A stretch of 64,000 nt of DNA from Saccopteryx bilineata (taxonomy: Eukaryota; Chordata; Mammalia; Chiroptera; Emballonuridae): positions 199,422,276 through 199,486,275 of the forward strand of contig NC_089492.1 of the NCBI RefSeq assembly GCF_036850765.1. Reading direction: 5' to 3'. The notes under the pieces were generated by a model. It was not told where the DNA came from and ran no database searches. It worked only from the letters and a program-made list of their open reading frames with translations. Positions 11,978 through 23,985 of this stretch are shown piece by piece. A program made the translations under genes and the position numbers. Position 1 is the first letter of the stretch, and the number at the start of each line of letters is the position of its first letter.

Positions 11978-12540
11978 TATACATTTTTGTATATACACAT
12001 ATTTTTATTTGTTTATGGTTTTACTTCTGTAAATGGCTTCACTATTGACATATTTCAAGGTTTTTTTGTGCATTAACTTAATGTATTCTCATTTATTACC
12101 TTTGCCCTACAAGTATATTGGTAACTTAAAAGTTTAACAGAAATAGTTGTGACCGACTACTAATAATATTGCAACTGACTACCCCATATAGAAAATTATT
12201 TTAATAGTAAATTTGAAAACATTAGACACATATATCTAGCTTTTTTTGATGTAAATGAAATGCATATTACAGAAAATATTAAATAGATGAATAATAAGCA
12301 AGAACTGTTCTATTGTAGAGATAATCACATTAATATTTTGATATATTTCCTTTTTTTTCTTTAGCTTATATAAGTACATATTACAAATACATAGTTATAT
12401 AGTTGTATATGCTAGAAAGCTTTATTCTTTAAATTGCTCCTCTGGATATTTATTTTAATATACTATATAGCATTTGATTTATTAGCTCTTTAGAAATTTT
12501 TTTGACTATAGTCTTAAGTGAAATTGTTCTATAATTTTTT

Positions 12541-12853
12541 ATTTTTACAGAGACAGAGAGAGGGATAGATAGGGACAGACAAACAGGAACGGAGAGAGAT
12601 GAGAAGCATCAATCATTAGTATTTCGTTGCAACATCTTAGTTGTTCATTGATTGCTCTCTCATATGTGCCTTGACTGTGGGGCTACAGCAGACTGAGTAA
12701 CCCCTTGCTTGAGGCACCGACCTTGGGTCCCAGCTGGTGAGCTTTGCTCAAACCAGATGAGCCTGCACTGAAGCTGGCGACCTTGGGGTCTCACACCTGA
12801 GTCCTCCACATCCCAGTCTGATGCTCTATCAACTGTGCCACCGCCTGGTCAGA
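12541..12853 (-). mobile_element. tRNA-derived SINE, type B
   Basis: Type B copy with the 12-bp duplication CTATAATTTTTT at 12529-12540 and 12854-12865. Confidence 0.94.
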
Positions 12854-13044
12854 CTATAATTTTTTTAAATGCTACTTATTGTTCAGGTTTTGGTGTTAAT
12901 GTTATATAGAATCATGAATCTCTTATGTGTATGTGTATGTACTTTGAAATGGGTTATGTTGATTAGGAATTTTATGTTGGAAATTTTAAAGAGCTTATAT
13001 ATTGAAAGAGCTAATAAACTGCTCAGGTAATTTATTTTACCTTA

Positions 13045-13254
13045 TTCTTTTTAAATGAGAGGCAGGGAAGTAGAGACAGACTCCCGCATGTGCCCTGACC
13101 AGGATCCACCCAGCAAGCCCTCTATCGGGTGATGCTCTGCCCATCTAGGGCTGCTGCTTCATTACTCGACAACCGAGTGTCTGAGGTGAGGCCATGGAGC
13201 CATCCTTAGTGCCCGGGCCAACTTACTCCAACTGAGCCATGGGTGCAGGAGGGG

Positions 13255-13293
<39 letters not shown>

Positions 13294-13432
13294 GAAGAGG
13301 GAAAGAGAAAGGAGGAGTGGGAGAGGTAGAGAAGCAGATGGTCGCTTCCCCTGTGTGCCCTGACCAGGAATCAAACCCAGGACTTCCACACGCCAGGCTG
13401 ACGCTCTACCAGTGCGCAAACCGGCCAGGGCC
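13045..13432 (-). mobile_element. tRNA-derived SINE, type A, with expanded GA run
   Basis: The reverse strand begins GGCCCTGGCCGGTTTGCGCA. The internal purine stretch has expanded into about 15 GA dinucleotides at 13258-13288, giving a Ser-Leu repeat on translation. Confidence 0.92.
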
Positions 13433-13439
13433 TATTATA

Positions 13440-14220
13440 TTTTTTATGGTAAGTTTCAAACATGCTAAAAGTAGAGAGGATACTGCAGTCATCCCCATAT
13501 ACCTATCAGTTAGATTTTACAGATATTTATATTTTTCCATACTTGCTTCATTGGTGTGTCTGAGGTTGGGTGGTTGGTTTGTGTTTTCCTGACCTCAGGC
13601 AGCATGACATTTCTGTCCTATGTACTTTATTATGAGCCTTCCTCCCCTAATAAGGACATTTGCCTACATAACTACAATAACCATTATCATAGCAAACCAA
13701 AGTTTCAATAATTCTTTAATATCATCTCTCAGTACATATTCAGATTTCCTCAATTACCCTTCAACTTTTTTTTTTTTTAATAGTAGTGGTTTGGCTAAAT
13801 CAAGATCCAAATACGGTCCAGGTATTTAATGTGGTTTTCTGTTTTTATTTTTAAGTTTCTTAAGCATTTCTTAACTAAAACAATCCCCTTGCCCTTGTTA
13901 CCTTGTCCTTCCTCCACCCCCCAACCCCCATGCTAATGACTTATTAAAGAAACAAGGCTGTTTGTCCTGTAGGATATCCCATGCTCTGGATTTGACTGAT
14001 TGCTTTCTTATGGTGTCATTTAATGTCATTTAACTTATTTTACTCTCCATTATATTGTTTGGACTTATCTAATGGGACATTAGTAAGATTCAGTTTCAAC
14101 ATATTTGGCAACATGTGGTAGTGTGTGCTTTGTGCTTCGTATTTTATCATTATCATTAGTGTCTGCTTGTTCTTCCTGTAGGACAGACATTATGATGGCT
14201 TAGTGGGTTTAAGTGGCGTG
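13440..14220 (-). mobile_element. LINE-1 (L1M-type) 3' untranslated region, antisense
   Basis: Phrases typical of the old L1M 3' UTR read in reverse are present in order: aaggacatttgcctacataa, ttcagatttcctcaattacc, aatcaagatccaaatacggt, tgtcctgtaggatatcccat. The 3' end (toward 13440) is truncated against a SINE. Assignment is by recall of the family. Confidence 0.65.
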
Positions 14221-14819
14221 GGCCCTGGCAGTTAGATAGATAGATACATTTACTTTTGAAATTTCTACTTTCTGTGTTCTGTTTATTTTCATTTGAGTTC
14301 CCCGAAATTCTCTCTCTCATTAAGATTTTCATGATTTTTAGCATTATGTTATAATTTTTAAACTATCTAAAATTTATGTTCTAGGCCTTTCTTATTAGCA
14401 ACTCAGATTATTTTTGTTCTTCGTTTTTTACATTGATTCTTCAGTGATGCCATTTTTGTGTTTTCAGAATGTGAAATTTTAATTTTCCTTTTTGATTTAG
14501 TAGTTTATACTAGACTTGTTTTTTTTTTAAGTTAGTTTTAGTCTTATAATATTATGAAAGCAAATGTACTCCTTAATATATGTCAATTTTCTGTTATTGT
14601 GCCGAAGGTAAAAATGGGGTGTGAAGCATGTTCTTCTCAGGGCATACTTTTTAATTTATTATTAATACCTAATTAATTATATTATTTAAATCTAGGTTAT
14701 TTAAAATAAACGTGTCAGACAAATCTCCCTCTTTAATTTTGATTCTGTCAGTTTTTCTTTGTGTGAAAAACATATTTACTCTAACTGGTTGCTTGGATTA
14801 TTTTGATACCAATATTGAA

Positions 14820-15260
14820 TTATAATATGATGATAACTGCAAAATTAGGGGCAATTCCCATGACCACCAGCAGGTTTGCTGATTTCCTAGAAGGACTCAT
14901 AGGACTCAGTGAAAGTTATTGTACTCAAAGCTGTGGTTTACATTGAAAAGATACAGATTAAAGTCAACCAAGGAACAAAACTCATGGAGCAGGTTGTCCA
15001 GGAAAGTTCCATGGGTGGAGTGTCTAGCTGTCTTTTCAAAATGGAGTCATGAACAGCACTCTTTTTCCTGGTAATGGTGTGAGACAGTGTGCCTGGAATA
15101 TTGCCAAGCAAGGAATCCTTGCTGTCCCGAGTTTTTATTGGGGCTCTGTTCCATAGACCTATTCAGCTGCCCCCATGGCTGGCATCTCCAGTTGCCCTGC
15201 AGGCTGAGCTGATACTGCGTGACCCAAAGCTCTCACCATAAATCACATTGTTAGATTACT
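14820..15260. mobile_element. Possible solo LTR of an endogenous retrovirus-like element
   Basis: A moderately GC-rich block with phrases I associate with mammalian LTRs (gactcagtgaaagttattgt, gatacagattaaagtcaacc, gagtttttattggggctctg). No internal retroviral coding sequence is next to it. The family is not named. Confidence 0.35.
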
Positions 15261-15344
15261 TGGTATGACACTGTTTGATATCCTCTGTGTTATTCTGTTT
15301 GATTGAGTGGAGTATTTAATACACAGTTAAAGGATTTTTTTAAA

Positions 15345-15546
15345 AAGTATTTTTTAATTTGAATTGAGAGAGAGAGAGAGGAGAGAAGAGAGAATGGGGG
15401 AGGGAGAGAGAAATACATCGATTTGTTGTCCCACTTATTTATGCATTCATTGGTTGGTTCTTATGCGTGCCCTGACCTGGGATTGAGGATGCAACCCTGG
15501 TGTGTTGGGACGATGCTCTAACCAACTGAGCTACCTGACCAGAGCC
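15345..15546 (-). mobile_element. VES-like tRNA-derived SINE, type D (old)
   Basis: The reverse strand begins GGCTCTGGTCAGGTAGCTCA, then GTTGGTTAGAGCATCGTCCC, and ends in a CT-rich tract. This head matches the classical vesper-bat VES SINE and differs from types A-C. Confidence 0.85.
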
Positions 15547-16815
15547 ATTATGACTTTTTTTTTTAGTCCATTCTAATCAGGTATACAATAGTAGCTGTTA
15601 CCCTGTGGTATGGTCTTTATTTATCTTACAGTTTTTATGCTGTAGGCAGGTTTTTTTCTTGTGGGTACCTGGGTATTTTAATTAGAAGTTGACAAAAAGT
15701 GTGTGTGGCATAACTGATCTGCCCATGTTAATCTCAGTGTGTTTGTTACAGTTTTCTTTACTGTATCCTACAAGACTATTATTGCTGGCATTGCACTTCA
15801 CTTTTCTCCTCCGGTCCCTTGAGTCTTGATGAATGTTGGTTGCTTACCAGCTACTGCTCCCAGGAGTCCCCCCCAGTAATGTTTATGGAGCTCATAACAT
15901 TAAAGGCCTTCTTTACTTCCTCAGTGCCTTCTGACTGTCAGCTTTGTTTTGGTGACCATGTCCGTGACTGCCCCTTAAACAAATACAGTCACTTGTTTTT
16001 TTAGTGGCAAGTCCAGCATTATCACTGCTTCTTTTGAGGACAACTGTGGGCCAAACAAAACTGTATGAATTATTTCCTTTTAAGATATACTAAAGGATGC
16101 CAGAATAAGGAGGCCAGAGCAGAGTAACTAAACTCATGTTGCTCAGTACATGATTGATCCTCCTTTCTTGTTACTTTTATTGCTGCTATTCCTGGTGATG
16201 TGAGCCATATTGATTTTTTGGCAAATTCTGTTGTTAGTATCTTTTAATGTATGAAGATAATCTAGGCAGATATGGTTATGTAAAACCCAGTTATCTAAGT
16301 GAGAACCCTATGTACTTATTATTCTTCAATGTAGTAGTTATAATTATATTATTATTTTTTCCAATATAACTAAGGATGGAAAGGATTCACAGGTTACCTA
16401 AACAATTTAAATATAATTCGTATATGTTTAGTCACTCATAAAATTTAGTAGAATAAGTAGAAACTAAATGTTTGAAAAGCTCTTTATAAATTTAAATTAA
16501 TCCATCTAACCCTAACCCTTCCTCATCTTTTCTGTTAGTATTATACTCAGACATTGTCACATAGGCCAATTTAGGCCCCAGCTTGTCTTTGTACAGGCCC
16601 AGGAGCTAAAATAAACATGACTATGTTTTCCAAGGGTTGTTTTTTTTAAAAAGAAAAAAATGGGTGGAGAAGAAGAATATTTCATAGAGGTATTATGTGG
16701 CCCACAAAGCCTGTAACGTTTCCTTTATGGTTCTTCACAGAAGTAGTTTGTCAGTCTCTGACCTAATGTGCATATTCTCATTTCACACAGGTTAGTGATA
16801 ACACAGTGGTTAGAG

Positions 16816-17171
16816 CAGGGGTCCCCAAACGTTTTACACAGGGTGCCAATTCACTGTCCCTCAGACCACTGGAGGGCCGGACTATAAAAAAACAAACAAA
16901 CTATGAACAAATCTCTATGCACACTGCACATGTCTTATTTTAAAGTAAAAAAAGAAAACGGGAACAAATACAATATTTAAAATAAATAACAAGTAAATTT
17001 AAGTCAACAAACTGACCAGTATTTCAATGGGAACTATGGGCCTGCTTTTGGCTAATGAGATGGTCAATGTGCTCCTCTCACTGACCGGCAATGAAAGAAG
17101 TGCGGCGGGGGCCAGATAAATGGCCTCAAGGGGCCGCATGCAGCCTGCGGGCCGTAGTTTGGGGACCCCTG
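16816..17171. mobile_element. hAT-family MITE, 356 bp
   Basis: Termini are CAGGGGTCCCCAAACG on the left and GTTTGGGGACCCCTG on the right, a near-perfect inverted repeat. The perfect 8-bp duplication GGTTAGAG is at 16808-16815 and 17172-17179. The internal GC-rich block (aaggggccgcatgcagcctg) near the right end is typical of this hAT family. No transposase. Confidence 0.95.
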
Positions 17172-18871
17172 GGTTAGAGCATACACATCACAGTGTGCCT
17201 GACACTGAATCCTTATGGACATTGCCCATACACACATGCCATTTAATAATGGCATTATATAAATGCACGGAACAAATATTTTGATATTTTTAATTGAAAT
17301 TTGCATATTTGAGATCTATATTTTACTAGAGTTAAAAAATCATATAATTTCAGTGAATCAGTAGGCAGGATTTTTCTTTGAATAGTACTTGTATATACAT
17401 ACTTTTTTTGTTTCCTAAACATAAATACCTGATCTCCAACTTCTTTAAGTTTCAGTAGATTATAAACAATAACAAACAAACCTGTGATCATGTACTGAGT
17501 TGCTTATTGAGTTACACCATTTAAAAAATGTTTTCAGAGAAAATAGAAGGTCGAATGAACCAGACATTAGGTTATATGTATAGTTTAATTTTCTGGAAAA
17601 CAGGATTGCTTTTTATCAGATCCTGTGTGTCTTAGTCCTCATGCTCAGCTGACAGTTTGACAGTGGCTTGCCATGGTGGAGAGGGTGACAGAAAGCTTCT
17701 CCGTCAGCAGAAACAGGCTGTGAACTGAGCTGGGGGCTGCCAGGCTCACCCTGTGTTGACCTGCTGATCAGTGATTGGTTTTGGTAGCAGCCAAAATGTG
17801 GCTCTATGATTTCCTTTAATGCTAATTTAATTTAGGAAGTAACATTTGAAGCAGGCTACAATAAGATGTACTGTCTTATTGCCATGGGTAAACCACATGT
17901 AGTGCCTGCTCAGTAAAATGCAATGAGTGTGGAGTGCTTTTCTGCAACCAGGACTGCCAGAAAGTCACAGCAACATTTAAATAAATAGTGTAAGCAGATT
18001 TGTTTGTATTGAACATGGAAATCTTTCTAGTTTTGCTGTTAATATTTGGGCATTTTTATCACTTTTTCTTAAAGATAGGGAAGTTTGCTTTCATTTAACT
18101 TCTGTGTAAATTTAGGCTTTGATATTTGCAAACACTTTATTATTACCACATAATCCAAATTTGAAACATTAAAGAAATAACTTTTCTTTTTCATTCCTGA
18201 ATCAACCATGACAAGAAAAAATACAGTGGCTGATTTTTTTTCTCAAATGTATTTTCAGTGAATGTGTTTCTTCAACAGAGAAGCAGGCTATTTTAGAATT
18301 TTAAACAAAATTTGAGGTTGCTTTACAAAAATAAATATAAAAAAGGACAAGATCAAGATTAGAAACTAATTAAAAGAAGCAGAGAAACAGATGTTATCAT
18401 ACATTGAGAGTATTTTTATACTGCATTTGAACACTGAATCTGACCCAGAATTTCCCAGCTGAAGAGTCAAGGGAAACAAATTGTAATTTATTAAAGAAAT
18501 ACATGTTTTACTTAGACGGATTTTCTTTCCCCAGAAATCTTCTATTCATGACTTGTGGGGTTGAGGCAGAGTCTATAGCTCCTTTTAGGAAAGAGTTTGA
18601 TGCTCTGAGTGTCAGAGAATAGACAACATAGTAGTGGTGTTTGCGTAAGTAAAGTTTGCCTGTAAAGCCTGTGGAGCTACACAATGTGCATTTGAGTTTT
18701 GCTAGAGCAAATTATATATGTGAAAGAATAAAATTCTGGATGTTTTAGTAGCTATTATTTTTGAAAGAATTGCTTTTAATTGCATCCGAATGCCATTCCC
18801 AGCTGACATAATGAGTATCATTTTCATTTTACAGGTGTGAAAACAGGCTTAAACAGTTGACAGTGCTTACT

Positions 18872-19014
18872 CATGCAGTGTGGGCAGTGTGGGCGGTGCA
18901 GGCAATGTGGGCAGTGTGCGCAATGTGGGCGGTGCAGGCAATGTGGGCGGTGCGGGCGGTGCAGGCAACGTGGGTGGTGTGGGCGGTGTGGGCAATGTGG
19001 GCAGTGTAGGGCAG
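18872..19014 (+). repeat. GC-rich 9-bp minisatellite
   Basis: About 15 tandem 9-bp units of the form GTGGGCRRT (variants GTGGGCGGT, GTGGGCAAT, GTGCAGGCA). Because 9 is divisible by 3, open frames run through it on both strands with Gly/Asn/Val, Cys/Gln/Arg or Pro/His/Cys repeats; these are not genes. At 18970-19010 spaced GGG runs with 6-base loops could form a G-quadruplex. Confidence 0.95.
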
Positions 19015-19044
19015 GCATCCCCAGGTTCTCAGATCAGACTACTT

Positions 19045-19150
19045 TATTTCAAATTTGGGGATTTCCTTGGTCAACTTATTTAATTTCACTGAGCCATGGT
19101 TTTGCCATCTGTAAAATAGAAATAATATTAAATATGCATCATTGACATCT
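19045..19150 (+). repeat. MIR-like fragment
   Basis: Contains ttggtcaacttatttaattt, ctgagccatggttttgccat and ctgtaaaatagaaataatat, the MIR core order. Confidence 0.65.
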
Positions 19151-19267
19151 TATAAGAACAATACACGTTAGAAAGTTATCGTAGTACGTAGCTTATGTTC
19201 ATGGCTCAATTAATGTTTGGCTTGCTAGTTTTATCATTTTTATTATGTCACAGTTTTGAATTTGAAA

Positions 19268-19485
19268 TTTTTTTTTTTTTTTTTGAGAGAGAAAGAAGTA
19301 TCAACTCATTGCTCAACTTGGTGCCTTGACCAGGAATGGAACTAGCAACCTTGGGATCACATTGGTGACCCCATGCTCAAGCTGGCAACCCCAGGCTTAA
19401 GCTGGCAACCTCAGGATTGATTGAGCTGGCAACCTTGGCATTCTGGGTGTATGATGTATTCACTGAGAGCCGCCACTGGTCAGGC
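19268..19485 (-). mobile_element. tRNA-derived SINE, type B-like, variant
   Basis: The reverse strand begins CAGCCTGACCAGTGGCGGCT. The body contains three near-repeats of an agctggcaacctyrg phrase. It is shorter than other type B copies and the tail is poly-T on this strand. Confidence 0.75.
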
Positions 19486-19703
19486 TGTAGTGTACTATTT
19501 TAATAATGAGAAACTATCAATGATTTAGACTGATGTCTTCTGGTTACTTTGCTGACTTGATACGAGTTTTTGCACGTTTGTGTTTCTTTCCAGCAGTGAA
19601 AATAATATGACCATTTTGAAAAGCTGTTTAAAGATGTCATTTTGATGTAATATATTCCCACTTATTTAAATAGCCTAAATTCTAACTAAACATTTTGTTC
19701 TAG

Positions 19704-19784
19704 CCATCCATCAAAAACTAGAAACGGATGGAACAGAAAAAGTAGAAGGATCCATGACGCAAAAACTGGAGAATGTTCTGAACA
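19704..19784 (+). CDS. EXOC2: EXOC2 exon c (approx. residues 221-248)
   Basis: 81-nt exon. Acceptor TTCTAG ends at 19703 and the donor is ACA|GTAAGT at 19785. The first two bases (CC) complete Ala with the G of the previous exon. It encodes [20 protein letters not shown] and LENVLN, one residue (Thr for Ala) different from human by recall. Charged helical segment of the Sec5 core. Confidence 0.98.
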
Positions 19785-20090
19785 GTAAGTTTTGTTCTAT
19801 TACTCAAAACTATTTATGGACTTTATAACAAGCCTTAATACAGTTCTTGGATCTGGTTTCACAGAACAAGGCAATAAGTTGCATTTTAGTATTTCTTTCT
19901 AAATAGTAGTGATTTAATGAACATAAAAGAGAATAAAAACATTGAAATGAATGCCCTTCTTTTGTTTTTTTTTGCATTTTATTTAGGAGAAATCATAATT
20001 TGAAAACAAGCCAGTATACTTCATATTGAGTAAAATATGCCGTCAGAAAAGAGACTGGTATATAAAGAGCATCGTCAAAGACAGAAAAGC

Positions 20091-20504
20091 GCCCTGGCCG
20101 GTTGGCTCAGCAGTAGAGCGTCGGCCTAGTGTGTGGAGGACCCGGGTTCGATTCCCGGCCAGGGCACACAGGAGAAGCGCCCATTTGCTTCTCCACCCCT
20201 CCGCCGCGCTTTCCTCTCTGTCTCTCTCTTCCCCTCCCGCAGCCAAGGCTCCATTGGAGCAAAGATGGCCCAGGCGCTGGGGATGGCTCTGTGGCCTCTG
20301 CCTCAGGCGCTAGAGTGGCTCTGGTTGCAACATGGCGACGCCCAGGATGGGCAGAGCATCGCCCCCTGGTGGGCAGAGCATCGCCCTATGGTGGGCGTGC
20401 CAGGTGGATCCCGGTTGGGCGCATGCGGGAGTCTGTCTGACTGTCTCTCCCTGTTTCCAGCTTCAGAAAAATGAAAAAATAAAATAAAAATAATAATAAA
20501 AAAA
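20091..20504 (+). mobile_element. tRNA-derived SINE, type A, near-consensus young copy
   Basis: A box TGGCTCAGCAG, B box GGTTCGATTCC, full body, and a tail of A-rich AAAATAAAA type. The perfect 14-bp duplication AAAGACAGAAAAGC is at 20077-20090 and 20505-20518. The body carries two copies of the internal gggcagagcatcgccc unit where several other copies have one. Confidence 0.97.
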
Positions 20505-20686
20505 AAAGACAGAAAAGCACTAAGGAAGTAGCCGGGGTTTTTATTGACCAGAAACCTATAAAAGCATCTTCAGATATCTACCAATGTTCATACAAATAGT
20601 ATCAGCTACTAGAATAACAGGTGCTTAGGTGTTATTTATTTATACCTGACTTTCTTCCAAAGTGAATTTAAGGCAGCTGCAAATTT

Positions 20687-21088
20687 TTTTTTTCTTTTTT
20701 CTTTTTTTGTATTTTTCTGAAGCTGGATACGGGGAGAGACAGTCAGACAGACTCCTGCATGCGCCCGACCGGGATCCACCCACATGCCCACCAGGGGCAA
20801 CGCTCTGCCCACCAGGGGGCGATGCTCTGCCCCTCCGGGGCGTCGCTCTGCTGCGACCAGAGCCACTCTAGCGCCTGAGGCAGAGGCCAAGGAGCCATCC
20901 CCAGTGCCCGGGCCATGTTTGCTCCAATGGAGCCTTGGCTGCGGGAGGGGAAGAGAGAGACAGAGAGGAAGGAGGGAGGGTGTGGAGAAGCAAATGGGCG
21001 CTTCTCCTATGTTCCCTGGCTGGAAATCGAACCCGGGTCCCCCACACGCCAGGCCGACGCTCTACCGCTGAGCCAACCGGCCAGGGCC
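20687..21088 (-). mobile_element. tRNA-derived SINE, type A (young)
   Basis: The reverse strand begins GGCCCTGGCCGGTTGGCTCA with intact boxes. The 17-bp duplication AAGGYAGCTGCAAATTT (one mismatch) is at 20670-20686 and 21089-21105. All ORFs across it are artefacts. Confidence 0.97.
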
Positions 21089-21263
21089 AAGGTAGCTGCA
21101 AATTTAATAGTGTTTCTAACTCTGAGACATTTTGTAAAAACTGTAGGCCAAGAGAAACTGAAAATATGCAAAATTTTGGGATCCTGTCTACCTCCCCTTA
21201 CATATGTTTCTGACATACTAGCTTCCAGGTACTTAAAATATTGATTTGAAAGAAACTCATCAG

Positions 21264-21449
21264 GCCTGACCTGTGGTGGCGCAGTGGGATAAAGCGTCGA
21301 CCTGGAACACTGAGGTTGCCGGTTCGAAACCCTGGGCTTGCCTGGTCAAGGCACATATGGGAGTTGATGCTTCCTGCTCCTCCCCTTTCTCTCTCTCTCT
21401 CTCTTTCTCCCCTCTCTCTAAAAAAAAAAAAAAAAAAAATCAATAAATA
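21264..21449 (+). mobile_element. tRNA-derived SINE, type C
   Basis: Head GCCTGACCTGTGGTGGCGCA, B box GGTTCGAAACC, CT-rich stretch, poly-A tail. The perfect 15-bp duplication AAAGAAACTCATCAG is at 21249-21263 and 21450-21464. Confidence 0.97.
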
Positions 21450-23007
21450 AAAGAAACTCATCAGATCAATCAGTTCCACTTATAGTATTAGTGACTTAGA
21501 CTTAAAAGTAAATTATCCTCTTTCAGGCATTAGTAAACATTTGACAAGGATCAGTAATGACCAAAGGAATCTCCTTGTTTTTTAAAAATAAGTATAGCAT
21601 ATGGTTACAAAATTTAAGTAGCATCACATTAGATCTTTAATGATTCTATGAATGCAGGACTGTGATACGAGGTTAGTTTTTGCATTTCTAGCTTAATTTA
21701 TTTTCACGATTAGAGTTACTGAGCTTTTTTGTAAGGTTCTGTTCATAAATCTGGGCATCTCTGATAAGCCACTATGATCTAGAAGGAAGCTTTAGTTTGG
21801 AATAGGCTTTCCTTGGTAGTAGAATTTGAGTGCTTTAGATTTCATCCTAAATTTATGAGTTTTAACAGCACCTAAATATTTTTTTTCTCTAGTTGTTGTT
21901 ACTGTTATATGGCCTTGAGATTTTGCCGTATTTCTTATGAGAATCATGTCACCACTGGTTGAAATGAATATATTCTGAATTAATTTAACCCAGATAAACA
22001 TTTACTAAAGCTAGTCTTTGTTAGCATAGTCAGACAGTATATTAAGGTCTTGGAAGGATATTTTCTACTCAGGGATGTTGTTTGCACTATTGAAATTGTC
22101 ATTAAACCATATCTGTAAAAAATAGTAAGGTTATTTCATTAACTTTTGGAAGGTTATTTCTAGGACAAATAAGTATCAAGTAAGTATATCATTGTTATCA
22201 GTAAAAGAAAATAGATGCTTGATAAGGATTTGAAAAAATTAAGGTCTCTTTCAAGTGTTAGATTTATTATAATGTGTTAACATAATTTTTTTCTTTTAAG
22301 GAGTAGTTTAGGAAATCCTCCCTTGAGCATGTGGAATAAAATTTGTAAGGGAAGTCATTTTACTTCTATGCTTTTATATCCACAAACCTTTTCTAGAAAT
22401 GTGTCATACTAACTTTCTACTGAAGTTTGCTCTTTTTCAATAAAGTTGTTGTTAATGTAAATGCTCATTTCTTTGTTGGACTCTCTTTTAAGACTTTCTG
22501 GCCTAAATTTTTTCTTAAAATATATTCCTTTATAGCAACCCTGTTTTTCTAGAAACATTTTTATAAAGTCAATGTTGATGTTTACTCTCTATGATAAGGT
22601 TTTGATAATTCACTTGGACCAGCATTTATTTAAGACCGGTTGTGTAGAAGTCCCTGCTCAGGCCAATGTAGGGTGCACAGCTGGAAGAGGTGTGGCTTTA
22701 GCCTTGAAACATGTCCTCTGCCCAGACAAGGTGTAGTTACTCAGACTTCAGAAGCTGTGTAACCGGGGAATCAGAAAAAAAAATTATAGAAGTAGTGTGG
22801 AAAATTTAATTTATTTTATTCTAGAAAAGAATTGATGAGAATGAATGTACTTAGTTTGATTAGATTATTGCTTTAATTTTGTATAAAATTTTATTTTAAT
22901 TTATGTTCATTTTTGAGTTATTTTAAATGAATGTTTTTATAATTTGGGCAACCTTTGTCACCATAAATTAAATTTTAATGGATAGTATTAACTATAAGAA
23001 ACTTAGC

Positions 23008-23345
23008 TTGACCGGGTGGTGGTGCAGTGGATAGAGCATCAGACTGGGATGCGGAAGACTCAGGTTCGAGACCCCGAGGTTGCCAGCTTCAGTGAGGGCT
23101 CATCTGGTTTGAGCTAAAGCTCACCAGCTTGAGCCCAAGGTTGCTGGCTCGAGCAAGGGGTTACTCGGTCTGCTGAAGGCCCGCGGTCAAGACACTTTCT
23201 ATGAAAAGGCAATCAGTGAACAATTAAGGGGTTGCAATGCGCAATGAGAAACTAATGATTGATGCTTCTCATCTCTCCATTCCTGTCTGTCTGTCCCTGT
23301 CTATCCCTCTCTCTGACTCTCTCTCTGTTTCTGTTAAAAAAAAAA
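23008..23345 (+). mobile_element. tRNA-derived SINE, type B
   Basis: Begins CTTGACCGGGTGGTGGTGCA, B box GGTTCGAGACC, full type B body and A-rich tail. AAGAAAC-like duplications flank it. Confidence 0.93.
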
Positions 23346-23744
23346 GAAAAAGAAAGAAACAGTCCACGTTATTCAGAATTTATCAGTACTAAAGCCTTTC
23401 ATTGAAATTCTTTTGTTTTCACTGACTTATTTCTTGGATTTGCCTTTTAACTTAATAATTTCTTCTTGATATCAAGCCAGTGATGAAGTAGTGACTATTC
23501 TATCAAATCTATATGACTATTTTCTACCCTATTCCAAGAGTACAGAATAGCACTGTCCAATACAACTTCTGAAATGGTAGAAATGCAGCTGTTGAGCACT
23601 TAAAATGTAGCTAGTATTGAATTTTTAATTTTTATTTAACTTTACTTAATTTGAATTGAAATAGACCCATGTGGCTAGTGAGCTACCTTATTAGACAATG
23701 CAGATATAGACAGTGTAGTTTAAGTATGCAGCTGTGGTAGTAAT

Positions 23745-23950
23745 AGCTAAAACATTTGCTGTGTTTACCAAGGGTCATAAACATTCTATATGTAGTTAAT
23801 CTTCACAGTCACTTTATAAAGTTTGTACTATTATCTCCCTTTTATTGAAGAAACAACTGAGGCCTGGAAAGATCAAAACGAGTTACCTAATGGCATATAA
23901 GTAGTAAGTGGTAGAATTGGGATTTATGTCTAGAAACCTGGCTCCAAGTT
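23745..23950 (+). repeat. MIR-like fragment
   Basis: Contains attatctcccttttattgaa, gaaacaactgaggcctggaa and gtaagtggtagaattgggat, the common order in MIR/L2 3' regions; ends next to the 23986 SINE. Confidence 0.65.
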
Positions 23951-23985
23951 TGTACTTTAAATAACAGACATACCTTGGTTGCATG

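Larger units (their letters stand above)
10219..19703 (+). other. EXOC2: EXOC2 intron
   Basis: GT-AG intron of 9485 bp. Elements are a type C SINE (10966-11158), type A SINEs (11610-11977, 13045-13432), type B SINEs (12541-12853, 19268-19485), L1 3' debris (13440-14220), an LTR-like stretch (14820-15260), a VES-like SINE (15345-15546), a hAT MITE (16816-17171), a minisatellite (18872-19014) and MIR debris (19045-19150). In 10219-10950, 11174-11600, 11990-12528, 14225-14815, 15550-16800 and 17180-18870 I see only AT-rich intron. Confidence 0.88.

Noticed and set aside
11513..12048. Overlapping 138-144 codon ORFs on both strands
   Set aside because: All lie in the type A SINE at 11610-11977. 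The same peptides recur at 20133, 24091, 40431 and 61417, which shows they are repeat translations.
18824..19145. Cys/His/Pro-rich and Gly/Asn/Val-rich ORFs
   Set aside because: They are translations of a 9-bp minisatellite, open only because the unit is a multiple of 3.
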